From positions 149,711-213,710 of the forward strand of contig CATKHK010000078.1 in the NCBI GenBank assembly GCA_949751835.1: a stretch of DNA of 64,000 bases, given 5' to 3'. Numbering within the stretch: the stretch's first letter is position 1; every line of letters begins with the position of its first letter. The notes beneath the pieces were generated by a model that worked only from the letters and a program-made list of their open reading frames with translations, ran no database searches and was not told where the DNA came from. This document shows positions 25,410 through 36,439 of the stretch, one piece after another. The translations under genes were made by a program, and so were the position numbers. Origin of the DNA: Blepharisma japonicum. Lineage: Eukaryota > Ciliophora > Heterotrichea > Heterotrichida > Blepharismidae.

Positions 25410-25928
25410 TTAAGCTTCAACTCCATTAATAATCTCTTTATCTTCACTATTTAAATTCTTAATCCAATTCAAATTTCCATATTTATCAGTATATTCTTTT
25501 ACTTTGCAATTATATGCAACTTTATCTGTTTCGCAAAGCTCTGTGGCTTGTCCTCTATATCCTGCTTGAGGCCTTGGCTCATTTAATAGACTTATAATAT
25601 AAGAAAAAATTGCCCTGACAGAAATAGTTGATTGCCAGCCTCTGTCAAAAACTTGGCAACACACTCGTCCATCACTTCTTATATTTGGATGGAACATTGG
25701 GGTAAGGAAATAAAAGTCCGGAGGAGATGCAGGATAATTTTCAGGAAAATCAATATGAAACACGAAAGTTCCACCTTCATATGGGGTAGATTCTGGACCC
25801 TTTATAATGCCAATTCAGTGGAAATAATCATTTTTAAGCGTCTGCACATAGATATGTTCATCAGCATCTGAGGTCGTTAGCGACAAAAACTCAGAAAACA
25901 GTCTCTCCATCGTGGCCGAGTTTTCCAT
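25410..25928 (-). CDS. Ubiquitin-conjugating enzyme E2 (172 aa)
   Basis: I start at ATG 25928, which restores the N-terminal helix; an internal TGA encodes Trp38. The UBC fold is complete: a PYEGGTF strand, the FPENYPASPP loop, the HPN motif at residues 80-82 and the catalytic Cys90 ten residues after His80, in GRVCCQVF. The next residue is also Cys (Cys91). WQST and SIISLLNEPRP follow, where the latter corresponds to the usual LLxxPNP element. The enzyme carries ubiquitin or a ubiquitin-like protein from E1 to E3. The subfamily is uncertain: the C-terminus extends slightly past the core and has no long tail. Start choice and function are well supported. Confidence 0.9.
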
Positions 25929-27367
25929 TTTTGTAGATTCCTATTTATAGAAAATAATAAAGCTTTGGAATAGGACATATATGATATTTCATTTCTTTAA
26001 ATTTAGAAATAAATGCTATATATTAGTGGGTTGCTAATCAGATTCATTACTGAGCTATAGTTGGAGATTTAAGACTTTAATTGTTTAAGGAAGTTAGAAT
26101 AGTTATAACTAAGTGATTCCTAAATTTTACTTTAATTTGATCCTGGTAGAAGATTATTATGTGATTATATCTTGAACAATTGATGGGCAAGTCTTATAGG
26201 GTATTTTGGAGTTTTAAGCTTCAAATTGAAATTTCATAAAATTGCAACAGTTAACTAGGGACCAGCAGAAGTGAGTTAGCTTATAAGTCCTAGCTGATGG
26301 CTTCTTTTATAGCCTATCATCTTTTGTCTAATGCTAAAAAAATGATCCTATGTGCATCAATATAATTCAAGAGACATGCTATTTTAATTTAAAGGTTATT
26401 TAAATTAAAGACAGAATGATTAAACTCTATATATTTTATCAATATTAAGATACCTTGGCCTAAAGAAAAAACAATGCTGCTTCATTCAATGATAAAGTCT
26501 GTAGAATCTGTGCATCTAAAAAAAATTATAGCCCTTTTAAAGATGATGACCATAATTACCGAATTTTAATAACTTATTTAATTCATCTTATTGCAATTTT
26601 AAATGAAAAAATTTCTACAAATCACTTCCTTACTTTATTGAATCAATTTCTTAAAAATAAATAGGTGAATGTATTTATAATGTAAATCTTTTATTTAATC
26701 AAAATTTATTATCCTGCCATCGTCCCTAGATAAGTCGTTCAAGTTTCCTGATTTTTCATTACATTGCTTTTTATTCTTATTTCAATCTCTGAGTGTAATA
26801 TAAACACTATTGCTTTTGTATAAAACTAGTATATGTACAACGACTTAATTAAATTTTCTAAAATAATGATAATTAACCTTAAGTTTTAATATGTTTTGTA
26901 TTCAAAACTTTAAAGAATTTTATTGAGAAAGCTCCCATAGATGCTTTTTCCCTTATTGCGAATTGCTAGCTCAATTGAAGAATTTTTAGCAGCATATTAT
27001 AATTGTCTTTGATAGAAATTACCTAAATTGGCTCTAATAGAAAATACTTAAAGCTAGAAATTAAGAAGTCCTCTAGCTGCCTTTCTTCATAAAACAACAC
27101 TATTCTAATACATTTGAAAGAGGTTTATATATTTATGTATTGTTAATCTTGAAATGATTTTACAAATATTTTAAACTTAGATAAACAATATTATTTCAAT
27201 CAAAAATTTCATCTTATATTCATAAAATGGAAAGCAAATTCTGCCTTCCTTTAGTGACAACATTTTGAATGTAAATAGCATTATTTTTGGAATCTAGAAA
27301 TATTAGGAATCTTAAAGTAATGGATCTAAGTGCAAATCCGCTTTTTGTACCCTAATACAATAGGTAA
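25929..27367. other. Long AT-rich region with weak gene debris
   Basis: No intact gene. A plus-strand frame at 26464-26664 (about 66 codons, no ATG, ending in TAG) has coding-like composition (for example KVCRICASKKNY and TLLNQFLKN) and may be a fragment of a lost gene. The rest is rich in stops in all frames and shows no RNA gene or repeat that I can recognise. Confidence 0.4.
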
Positions 27368-27910
27368 TTACTTGTGATTTTTTTTTCCATTTCTGATAAA
27401 GTTTGATTCTGATATAAATTTTATTTTTTTGATATAGGAACCTTCATTTTCTTTCTCATCACCAGGATTTAACTCTTTTTCAGTAAAAAGGACTTCATCA
27501 GAATTATTGATTTTTTAAGATAATTTGAAGAGGATCGATATCATCTAATATTTCTCCATCAAGCTGAACTATCACAATAAGTAATAGATCTTCTTTATCT
27601 CCAAAAATTCCTTTAAATTTATCTTCTTCTCCATTATCTGATTTATAAATTGCTTCAGAATGTTTCAAATAAATATAAAAATCATTTTCTGATAGATTTA
27701 TGCTAATTATTTCATCACATTCATATAAATCTGAATCAGATCAAGAGTAGATCAAAGCGATTATTTTGACAAGAATTTTCTACAATGATAAAAATGGTCT
27801 CTTCATTCAAGAATTATGAGTAGTGATAATGCAATGTGTGATCGGCGTGATGGAGCAATTATCCGGAAAGGGAATATCTAGAAATGATGTTGCCAGCAAA
27901 GTTCATTGAC
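27368..27910 (-). pseudogene. Decayed gene of unknown family
   Basis: The minus strand reads as a protein-like frame (SFLDIPFPDNC, HCIITTHNSW, MKRPFLSL, then after a TAG KILVKIIALIYSWSDSDLYE, DEIISINLSENDFYIYL and VQLDGEILDDIDPLQIIL). The frame then meets TAA, and the similar-looking continuation (NSDEVLFTEKELNPGDE) lies one base out of register, down to TAA at 27368. One nonsense codon and one frameshift in an otherwise coherent sequence suggest a relic rather than chance. No domain recognised. An adjacent minus-strand frame (27930-28112, 60 codons, ATG start) may be the 5' part of the same lost gene. Confidence 0.4.
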
Positions 27911-28478
27911 TAAAAGGGCAATATTACTACTAAGAAGTCAGGCTTTTGGCCTCGGCTTTGAGAAGCCAGAGTCGGAAGCCATCTGTTTGTTTGTGTTTAT
28001 GACAGCTGAGCAAGCCATATATAACACTGCCCGTTGAAGAAGAGATTATGTAATTTTTAGTAAGACCAGCTATAGCGAACTGGTAAAAATATGAAGTGGT
28101 ATATTTTTGCATTTTAACTTCAGCAAGTTGGAAATTTGTATTTGCAACTCTACTACAGAATGATGCAAGAAAAAGATTTTAATCTAAAAATTAACAATTT
28201 TCTGATTCTTATTTTGAAACTTAAGTCTTAATAATTTTTCCAAATATGAATGCAATAAAGAAAACTAAGACGATTTAATAAAAATGTAATTCAACAAGCG
28301 ATTCAAAACTTAATTATCTAACTTCTCAAATGTTGAATTAAAATGAATTAAGAGCAAGTTAAATTTAACGGTAAATACTGGACTTAAGAGTATTACTTTC
28401 AATAATATAAAATAAGGATTTTTAAATGGTATTTGCTTTATTTATAAACTCTCTTTCCTATTATAATATAAAATATAA

Positions 28479-28832
28479 ATGGAAAGAAATACCAATCAAG
28501 ATGCAGAATCCTCATTATCAAGAGCCCAAGCCAATGTATAATAAACTTAGGAATTTGAACAAAAAATGAGGAGCGATGGGCCTCCTAATCCAGTTGAAAG
28601 ACTAAGAGCTGAGTTGAGGAGTAAAAATAAAGCATTGAAGAGATGGCATAAAAAAGTTGTAATGAGTAAAGTCAAACGTCAAATTCATGATGAATTGAAA
28701 AGTGAGACTCAAAACCCATCATATGTGACTCAAGCTTTTTCTGTAATATCTTCAGACCAATCTGATTTATCTCAAGAGCTGAATGCAAAGATATTAGATC
28801 TATATACAGCATTTAAAATGGAGGATAAATAA
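28479..28832 (+). CDS. Small charged protein, two exons (112 aa)
   Basis: Exon 1 is 28479-28535 (19 codons from ATG), followed by a 15-nt intron 28536-28550 (GTATAATAAACTTAG) and exon 2, 28551-28832. The intron fits the window's consensus: GT start, TAG end, A six bases from the end. It contains in-frame TAA codons, so it must be removed for the upstream ATG to be used. The protein is hydrophilic and probably helical in the middle (ERLRAELRSKNKALKRWHKK), with no membrane segment or recognised domain. Without the intron a shorter 88-aa product from ATG 28566 would be possible. Function unknown. Confidence 0.6.
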
Positions 28833-29586
28833 CTGATTACTTAATAGATAATAAAAAATTAATTTACAATACTCACTTCTGCTGAAGTTAGGCATTTTAT
28901 TTTTTTGAATAGTTAATTTGAATAAACCCAGGCTCATATGTGTGGCTCTATCATTTTACGCAAATTATAGATAATAATGAATAAATGGAAAAGCAAATAA
29001 TAAACAATTTTGATAAGGTACTTAGTATTAGAATCTTCTTTAGTCAGAAATATATGTTTTGCTCAATTTATTTCCTTGCTTTAAATTACCACTGCTCGAC
29101 AGCTTAGCGCGAATTGAACATCAATATAAAAAAATTATACAGCAAATAAGATGTTTTAGCCTCTTTTTGGGCAATTCCTTAGGTGTGTTGATTAAGGTAT
29201 GAAGCTATCAATAACAAAAGTGTCTAAATCTGATTTACATTTTACAAAATATTGTCAAGATTTGTCATTTTATATCCTGGTGTGTCATAAATCATCATAG
29301 CTCATTCAACAACCTGAGTTGTTGCTTCAACAAAAAAAAAGAGGTGGCATCTGCCATAATAGTTTAAAGATGTATATAATTTTTACTATTTAATCAGTAG
29401 AGATCATTCAAATAAAATCTAATCCAATTCCCTTTTTCTAATAGACGTGAATTTGGCATAGATTAAGCATTTAAAGCTTATAAAGAGAAATTCAGTCATA
29501 AATATACTTTTATGCTCTATTCTTCTGAGTCTTTCTATTTTTTAATTTAAAATCGTTTAAAAATCATTATTTGTAAGTGAAGAAAG
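28833..29586. other. AT-rich spacer
   Basis: No gene supported. A short perfect hairpin (7-bp stem CAACAAC/GTTGTTG, loop CTGA) sits at 29307-29324 just before a run of A; it is too small to assign a role. Confidence 0.4.
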
Positions 29587-29891
29587 ATGAAAATTAGTGA
29601 ATTTGGTTCGGGTAATAAAATTCTCCAAGTCAATTTCATACACAGACAATCTCGCTCAATATTTTGACCTTGCAAATTGTTGATGAGACTGGAAATGCTG
29701 ATGTCCTAATAAATTTCACGAGTAAAGACATGCTTTAGCTAAAGTGAGCTGAATTCGGTCCTATATTAATTAAAATATGTCCAGATAAATTTAATATAAT
29801 GAGTTAAATATCATATAATTTAAATTGGATTGAAATCAATGATGCTTGGGAATTACCTAATCCATCTATTGATAGGAGATTATCCAAATAA
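29587..29891 (+). pseudogene. OB-fold (SSB/RPA-like) gene relic
   Basis: The relic opens with MKISEFGSGNKILQVNFI in one frame. It then shifts into a second frame reading LTLQIVDETGNADVLINF, TSKDML, then a TAG, LKWAEFGPILIKICPDKFN, then a TAA, and ISYNLNWIEIND, with a final TAA at 29889-29891. The order 'strand, DETG turn, LxxGPILIK strand, SYNLNW strand' resembles single-strand DNA-binding OB folds such as SOSS-B/RPA. It carries at least one frameshift and two internal stops, both at places where Gln would fit. The family assignment is from pattern only and is tentative. Confidence 0.45.
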
Positions 29892-30093
29892 GCAAATTTT
29901 AGTTTTTTAAAATAAAAATATAAAGCTAAGGCTTTCTTTAAAAAATACTTTAATTTCTGTGCATAATTTTAATAGCTAGGCTAGATTCCTCAAAATTTTT
30001 TAGCTTTGATACAATTTTCTTTGAACTCACTTAAATCTAGTTCCTTCTTTTATAAATGAACCTATTGATAAAATAAATTTGTGTTAAATTGGA

Positions 30094-30660
30094 ATGAGCT
30101 CAGTTTTAGAAAGCCAAGATTGTAGCGATGATGTGCATCGAACAGCAGAAGAAAAGTTTCGCAGCTCGATAGAAGGGTTTCTAATCAATTACATCAAGGA
30201 AGAAGGACCAAAAACATTTGATGAACTAACCCGACATATAACAGAGAATTTAAATTCTCTCCGAAACCCCAAAGGTGGGAAATATAAAAAAGATACAGCA
30301 ACACTGATGCAGACCGTCCTGTCAAAAAAGAAAGTGTTTTCAAAAAATCAAGAAGGTCAATGAATACTCAATGTAAGGTTTAAATAGAGCGACTCAGCTT
30401 TTACATATGAAATTGAACAAATAAGACTCATATCTGAAAATATAAGGCAAAGAAAGGAAAAGCATCAAAGTGTTATGGATCTTTTAAGCTCGAACACAAC
30501 TGTTAACTTGTTCGAGAAGACTGTAGAACAAGACATCACTGAAACTCTCAGAGAGCTGGATATGATTTTTGCAACAGAAGCTGGAGGACAAAGGCAGCAT
30601 CTTACTGCAGTTATTGAAGAGCACCTTGATTCTTTGGATGACCGGCATGAAGTAATTTAA
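30094..30660 (+). CDS. Small winged-helix-like protein, two exons (183 aa)
   Basis: Exon 1 is 30094-30372, a 15-nt intron lies at 30373-30387 (GTAAGGTTTAAATAG, containing the stop that would end exon 1), and exon 2 is 30388-30660. A TGA near 30361 encodes Trp. Residues about 25-93 look like a winged helix: helix FLINYIKEEG, helix TFDELTRHITENL, then a recognition-helix region and a GQWIL wing strand ending exactly at the intron. The second exon is helical and charged (IEQIRLISENIRQRKEKHQ, EQDITETLRELDMIF). A nuclear DNA-binding or chromatin role is inference from the fold resemblance only. It is followed after about 140 bp by the DRC3 gene on the same strand. Confidence 0.6.
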
Positions 30661-30800
30661 TACATTTTGATTTTTTACTTTTAATTCAAGCTTCAATACT
30701 TAGTTTCTATTAGAGTAATCTTTCCGCAAATTAAAATATTCTTAACTAATGTCTCATTCGCTTTGATTTTTGATTCTGATTTAGGGAGTTACTTATAATT

Positions 30801-32414
30801 ATGAAAAACGACGACAAAGAGATCAGCGAAGAAGTCATATTTTTCCAGTCCATAATTAAGCGTAAAGCAGACACTGTTGACCCCAATGTAATTGATGACG
30901 ATCTCATCAGAAAATATATCAAAGAATGAAACGCAGAGCGAAAAGTTTATGGGATGGATGACATGCCATTCTCTGACCTCCTTGAGCTTCGTTTAAGCTT
31001 CCAAAACATTTTAAAGATCCAAAACCTTCGCGGTCTTACCAGTCTTAAAAAACTTTGCCTTGACAACAACATAATCACCAAAATTGAAGGCCTAACTGAA
31101 GATTTAGTCAATCTTGAATGGCTTGATCTCTCATTTAACAACATAAAGGTGGTAGAAGGCTTAGAAGAGCTCATCAATCTTACTGATTTAAGTCTCTTTC
31201 ACAACCAAATTACAGAAGTCAGAGCTCCTTCGCTTGATTCATGCAAAAAGCTGAATGTAATTTCTTTAGGCGATAATATGATAACTAGCTATGAAGCAGT
31301 TATCCCTTATTTGCGAACTTTTCCAAACTTACAAGTGCTGAAGCTGGAAGGAAATAAAATCTGTGAGGATTCTGGCTATAAAAGCTACGTAATTGCATTT
31401 ATTTCACAGCTCAAATATTTAGATTATGTCTTATTGGAACCCCAAGAGATACAGAGAGCCAAAGAAGATCACAGAGGTGAAGATTTAGGAGTTAAAGATG
31501 CACAAGCTCAACAAGAAGAGGTGGAACGCGAATTAATTGAAAAAGCCAAAAAGGAACTTGATGATGCCTTTATTGGAGGAACTCACAAGTTTTTAGAGCA
31601 CTTAAAAGAAGAATTCGAAGACGAAGAGAAAAAAATCTGTGTGCTGCCTGAACAAGACAACCAATATGCAGAATTTGCAGAAAAAGTCAATGCAAGAATC
31701 CAAGATTTTCAGAAAACAATTATTGAAAAAAATGAGACCAGGTTACAAATTATTGATAAATTCAAGAGATCAGTACAGAAGGCAGAAGATGAAGTAGAAA
31801 ATGAGGCAATCAAGCTGATTGGGAACTATGAAAAAGAAGAAAAACAATCTATGAGAATTTTTGAACAAGACGTAGAGACTGATGAAGACTTGCTGAGAGA
31901 TTTAATACCGAAAATTGATGATTTAGAAGACCTACTGATAGAAAAAGAACTGAGTCTTGTGGAGAGGCTAAATGAAGCAATTGAAAGGTTTGATAAGAAA
32001 ATGAAGGATATAGTCTCTGAAATCAAAGAAGACACCAAAAACTTCTCTGAGGCAATCATTGGCTTGATGGATTTGTATTTCGGAGAACTCCAAAAGATCA
32101 AAGACGAGCAGATCAAACTATTTTATGCTGAAAATGTGAATATGGACAACTTTACTCCAGAACAAAAGGAAGTTTATCAAGACAGAGAAGGGTTGTTGAG
32201 TGCTCTGACTAACTTACAAGATGACTATAAGGAGCAGATTGGAACTGTAGAGGATGAGATTACTAAAGCTTATGATGGCGAAATGGAGAAGTTCATTGAA
32301 GAATTCAAGTACGAGAAGCATGAAAGAAACAGAACAAGAATTAGAGAAATTATGGAGTTGTCTCAAGAAAAGAGAGAAATTATAGAAAAAACTTTATCTG
32401 AAGATATAAGCTAA
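30801..32414 (+). CDS. DRC3: Dynein regulatory complex subunit 3 (LRRC48-like, 537 aa)
   Basis: ATG 30801 is chosen because it adds the conserved N-terminal IDDDLIRKYIKEW region; an in-frame TGA there encodes Trp. Residues about 58-190 form SDS22-like leucine-rich repeats (LRGLTSLKKLCLDNNIITKI, LEWLDLSFNNIKVVEG, LTDLSLFHNQITEV, LKLEGNKI) capped by an LRRcap-type YLDYVLL. The remainder is an acidic coiled coil up to about residue 535. Domain order and length match DRC3 of the nexin-dynein regulatory complex, which links doublet microtubules in motile cilia and controls axonemal bending. This fits a ciliated cell. No intron is needed. The start is well supported. Confidence 0.92.
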
Positions 32415-32837
32415 GCTAATATTTAGAAATTTAACTAAATCTAAATTTAAACAATTATTTTCTTCATGATCAGAGAGCTTTTCAATATTTAATATTAATC
32501 AGCCATAAATTCCAATCACTTATATAAAGCAAATAAATGAATAATAGAATATTTGATTAGTATATATCTCAGTATTTAAACAAAATATATTTATGATCCA
32601 ATGCGCAATAACCGTAATAAAATTAAATAAAGCCAAGAGTAGCTGTAATATTAATCAAGGTTTCAAAAGATATAAATTAAGTTAACTTTTTATCAATGCT
32701 AAGAAATAATATTATCAATTTAAAATTAAAATAATCAAAGCAAGAAATGAAAAAAAATTAATTATGAGTAAAATGCCATATTTTTCTAAATAATCAATGT
32801 TGGTATGATTCTATAAATTGGTGATAGTTACAATTAA
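32415..32837. other. AT-rich spacer
   Basis: Very AT-rich, with stops in all frames and no recognisable gene. It contains the 3' end of DRC3 and presumably the promoter of the next plus-strand gene. Confidence 0.5.
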
Positions 32838-33248
32838 ATGTCATTTTTCTCTGGATTTTCAAATTTGTTTTCTAAGCCCCAAAATAGTTCAAATTCAGGA
32901 TATAGAGGTGAAACAATAAGGAGTGCTGAGTATGTTACGAGACCAAAGCAGTCTCCGGAAGCTATAAACGTAGCTGACCATCATGGAGTTAGGATTACAA
33001 CTAATGAAGGTAATAAATACCTTGTGCATTCAACACCTTCCTCAGGTGTAGTAGTGACTGACGCTAAGAACATGTCTAATCAATGGCGTGTCGATCACCA
33101 AATTCCCGTTCAAGGCAGAATAACTGTTGGAGAAGCTCACACCCAAGCAAGTGGAAGAACAACTAACAGTTTTGCGAATTATGTGACTGGAGGTACATGC
33201 ATTGGAGCAGCCCAAAATGCTGAAAGGGCAATAAGACAGGCTAAATAA
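32838..33248 (+). CDS. Small NlpC/LRAT-like (permuted papain fold) protein (136 aa)
   Basis: ATG 32838 to TAA 33248, no intron or TGA needed. After a short N-terminal region (SFFSGFSNLFSKP) the protein has DHHGVRITTNEGNKYLVHST, then a strand-rich segment, then YVTGGTCIGAAQNAERAI. A His in an HxGV-type strand followed by a late Cys in a helix start is the order seen in NlpC/P60 and LRAT-type permuted papain folds. I infer a His/Cys catalytic pair, but this rests on pattern alone. There is no signal peptide or membrane anchor, although the N-terminus is somewhat hydrophobic. Similar small proteins of unknown function occur in several aquatic eukaryotes. Confidence 0.6.
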   Translation: MSFFSGFSNLFSKPQNSSNSGYRGETIRSAEYVTRPKQSPEAINVADHHGVRITTNEGNKYLVHSTPSSGVVVTDAKNMSNQWRVDHQIPVQGRITVGEAHTQASGRTTNSFANYVTGGTCIGAAQNAERAIRQAK

Positions 33249-33595
33249 AGCCTTAAATAAGAATTTAAGAACAAATTAAAAGGAATCATAATTAAAGTTT
33301 CTATAAAAAAGGTTTGATTGAAATTCAACAAAAGTTTTATCTTGCGAATTAAAATAAAGTAATATATGTACAAAACAAAATTGGAGGATTTTAAATCGAA
33401 ATGTTCTTTCAAAATTGTATTGGCTTCAATTTTTGTAACAATTCTACAAATTGCACTATAATTCAATAATAAGCCATGGAGATTACTGTAGAAATAAGAT
33501 CAACTCTTAATATTTAAATTCATGAAATAAAAATCATTGATTTTATTATTTAGAACATTATATAGAAAAAATAGCAACCTATATTATATATTAAT
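33249..33595. other. Convergent spacer
   Basis: AT-rich spacer between convergent genes. I see no gene in it; a minus-strand frame overlapping the preceding gene looks like a shadow. Confidence 0.5.
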
Positions 33596-34312
33596 CTATA
33601 ATCTTGTAGCATTATAAATCTTATATTGTTCCTCCAGCAGTTGAGATAATTCCATAAGCAAATTTGATCTATCTATTAATTCATTTTCGCATTTTTCTTG
33701 AAACCCCACCAATAATTGCCTTATTTCATCTTTACTCCATTTTGAGTGTTTTTTATGGTGATGGTGCCCAACAATGGAGTCAATTTTGTCTGCTTCTTTT
33801 AAATTTGCTTCAGAAAGGCACTCAACCGCAGCTAGTTTTTTTGTTACTTCAAAAAGCTGAATAAGCTCTACTCCAGTCTTCTTATCTTGAACAGTAAAAA
33901 TACCAGCTTGAATACTTTCCTTTATCTGAGAAATAAACTCTGGCACAAAGATGCACGTCCCAGGTCTTTCCCAAAGTAGAACGATTTTCCTAAGCTCTTC
34001 TAATAAATTTTCACTTTCTGTGTCAACAAGATGCCTTATAGCATCTTCTAAAATTGATGAAAACTCTAATAAATATTGGTTTCCTCTATCATCTTTTGAG
34101 CTTTTGATGAGAATGTCATTCATTACAAATAGATAAGCGAGTTTCTTTTTATCATCTTTTTGCTGGATAAATTCTTGAAACCATAAAGAAGTGAGGAAAT
34201 TGGAAGAAGATTCTTGGTGCGCGAGCATGATGTCAGATATTTCGAATATCTTGTCTTTTGAGGTAGAAATGCTGCGAGTTGAGTTGGTGAATTGAATTCG
34301 CGCTTCTTCCAT
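33596..34312 (-). CDS. CID-domain protein, RPRD1/Rtt103-like (238 aa)
   Basis: I start at ATG 34312 (MEEARIQFTNSTRS); the frame is open further upstream, but that stretch is AT-rich and not protein-like. Residues about 15-140 form an RNA polymerase II CTD-interacting domain: a helix with ISDIMLAHQESSSNFLTSLW, then LAYLFVMNDILIKSSKDDRG, and the closing VLLWERPG. The C-terminal part is helical and ends in a likely coiled coil (NELIDRSNLLMELSQLLEEQ), the RPRD/Rtt103 layout. Such proteins bind the phosphorylated polymerase tail and act in transcription termination or phosphatase recruitment. A short His stretch (GHHHHKKH) lies before the coiled coil. It is short but complete. Confidence 0.82.
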   Translation of the reverse strand: MEEARIQFTNSTRSISTSKDKIFEISDIMLAHQESSSNFLTSLWFQEFIQQKDDKKKLAYLFVMNDILIKSSKDDRGNQYLLEFSSILEDAIRHLVDTESENLLEELRKIVLLWERPGTCIFVPEFISQIKESIQAGIFTVQDKKTGVELIQLFEVTKKLAAVECLSEANLKEADKIDSIVGHHHHKKHSKWSKDEIRQLLVGFQEKCENELIDRSNLLMELSQLLEEQYKIYNATRL

Positions 34313-34614
34313 TAATTTATTATTTAATTTAAAAATGGGGCAAATGATTTCTGTTATTTTAATTAAAATCATTTTATTCAAAAAGGAATTACTTTAAATA
34401 AATTTTCGTTTTAATGATATAGCAATAAGAGTTTTAAAGATTTTTATCACATAAGCATTAGTAATTTTCAATTATTAAACATTAAACTCATTTACTAAGC
34501 CCATATAATTCATAAAATTCTTCTTTTGCTATAATTATTTTTGTGCTATATTTAGAAATAGTTTATAAAATAAATCCATAATTTAAGGAAAGCTAATCTT
34601 TTTTGCAGTTGAAT
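34313..34614. other. AT-rich spacer
   Basis: Upstream region of the CID gene. No gene or RNA feature could be supported. Confidence 0.5.
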
Positions 34615-35811
34615 ATGGATCTAAAGCAGAGCACATCAAGATACATATTAATTGATTTTTGCATGCCAACGTATGTCAATAATTGCATGAAATCATTTTA
34701 AATGGTGAATCATATTGAAAATGCTGATAATAAATCTTCTTCAGAAACTAGAAGTAGCCGAGTCCATTCAATTGAAGAATAACTTAAAATAGAAAACTTA
34801 AGTTAAACAAATCCCAAAAATCATGGAAATTCAAAATAAATCAATAGCTGAATTTTATGATTAAAATCACAGAAATATCAAAATATGAAAAATGATGATT
34901 TATTAAAATCGCGATTCTTATTCCTCATGCTCCAATCAAAATATAAGTAGCTTTATACCCTAAAAGATCAAGATGTGGAGGAAGCTGCTTTTATCTTCAA
35001 GCTAAAGTGATTTTAAGAAAGATCTTGACTATACAAAAGATAATATTTGAAAGGTAAAGAAAAATGAGGAAAGCATAGAAAATCTTTAGAAGAATCAGAG
35101 TTAAGTGATTATTTCTTAATGAATGCAATGTGTAGCAATAGCTACGTAGATGCTTTAGGAACAATTATTAATCATGGAAAAATATCAAATCAAATCATCT
35201 CAATTGAAATAGAGTAAAATCCCTCTCTAGTAGCTTCAAGCTTAAAAAATATATCATAAATAATTTTTGATAGAAAAAAATTGAAATGCAAAGAAAATTT
35301 ACTTAATATATAGGGACTTACTTGCATAAGCTATTTACCTTTACCTTCAAAAGATATTTGATTTTAAAGCTATTTTAATAGCTGGAGATCTATTCTTAAA
35401 GATAAGATAAATACAGATAAGTAAAATGAGATTTATAATTTTGAGAAGCAAGAAAATAGCAATAAATCATTGTGGAACTCATGCGATATTATCAAATTTG
35501 CCATAGTTGGATAAATTTGGCATCGATTGTGTTTCTGGAGGGAAAGGCTTTCACCGTATTATCCGATTTTAGGTGCTATATTGATGATCTACGCATTTTG
35601 GCTTAAGAGTAATGGTTTTTTTATTAAAATTTGATTTACAAATCCTGAATCTGATGGAAATAAAAAAGGAGGTAATAGCAAATTTATTATACTCAGTTTT
35701 ATATGCATGAAACAAATGAGTTAAGAATGGCCATATAAAATGCTATTTTGATATTTTATATTCATAGATGACATGACTTGATTTAATAAAGATTGAAACT
35801 TAATATTTTAA
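34615..35811 (+). pseudogene. Cryptic 400-codon frame with TAA/TAG at Gln-like positions
   Basis: From ATG 34615 one frame keeps protein-like content for about 400 codons without a frameshift (for example SDYFLMNAMCSNSYVDALGT, SLVASSLKNIS and FAFWLK-like hydrophobic segments), with TGA at Trp-like places. It is interrupted by 14 TAA/TAG codons. By my count the other two plus-strand frames carry about 32 and 24 TAA/TAG over the same span, so this frame is depleted but not free of them. Many interruptions fall where Gln would read naturally. I cannot assign a family. The likeliest explanation is an old gene decayed by CAA/CAG to TAA/TAG changes; chance is the main alternative. Confidence 0.35.
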
Positions 35812-36439
35812 GTGCGAACTATTTTATAATTTTACTTTTTAATCGTTAAAGTGAGATCTATATTCTTGGCAATAAATTGAAATTTTATTTACTTAAATTT
35901 TTATACTTAATTTCGCAAAGCGAATAATAGTTTTTGATGATTAACTTATCTAATTGTTAGAAGCTGTTGAAAAATGGTGATTTAATAGAAATCCAAAATT
36001 TTTATTTGTTTTTTATTGATTTTTAAAGGTTTGATTATCCAAAATATATTTTTATCTTTATTTAGGCCAAGGGTTTTCAAACCTGATATAAATTGCAAAT
36101 TTCATCATTCTATGAAAATCTACTTAATTATCATAGTTAACTAATGATATAATAAGCTTTTGTGTTATCTGCAAAAAGGCTCTCCACTAGGTATGAAATT
36201 GATAAATTGAACTCCCTATTTTCTTGTGTATTCATTAACCTGAAGCTTAACTCCGCTGCTTGAGAATCAAAAATGCTTCCTATATTTAATAGAAATAAAA
36301 GAAAGGTTTTTTAAAGAACTTATCTTTACAATTTTGTTGAATAGCTTGTAATATCCATTTAAGAATTTAATATTAAATTTTGCAAATTTCACTTACTTTT
36401 CATGGAACTTATGAGAGGTCATGGCTGGGAATAAAATTA
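35812..36439. other. AT-rich spacer before the PAS array
   Basis: No gene supported. It holds the 5' flank of the first array member. Confidence 0.5.

Noticed and set aside
29307-29324. Small perfect hairpin next to an A-run
   Set aside because: A 7-bp stem is expected by chance in this much AT-rich DNA; no link to a gene.
31826-32116. Minus-strand frame of 96 codons inside DRC3
   Set aside because: Antisense to acidic coiled-coil codons, giving a Ser-rich shadow.
34313-34381. Upstream start for the CID protein
   Set aside because: The added residues are an AT-rich hydrophobic run typical of read-through spacer; ATG 34312 gives a better N-terminus.
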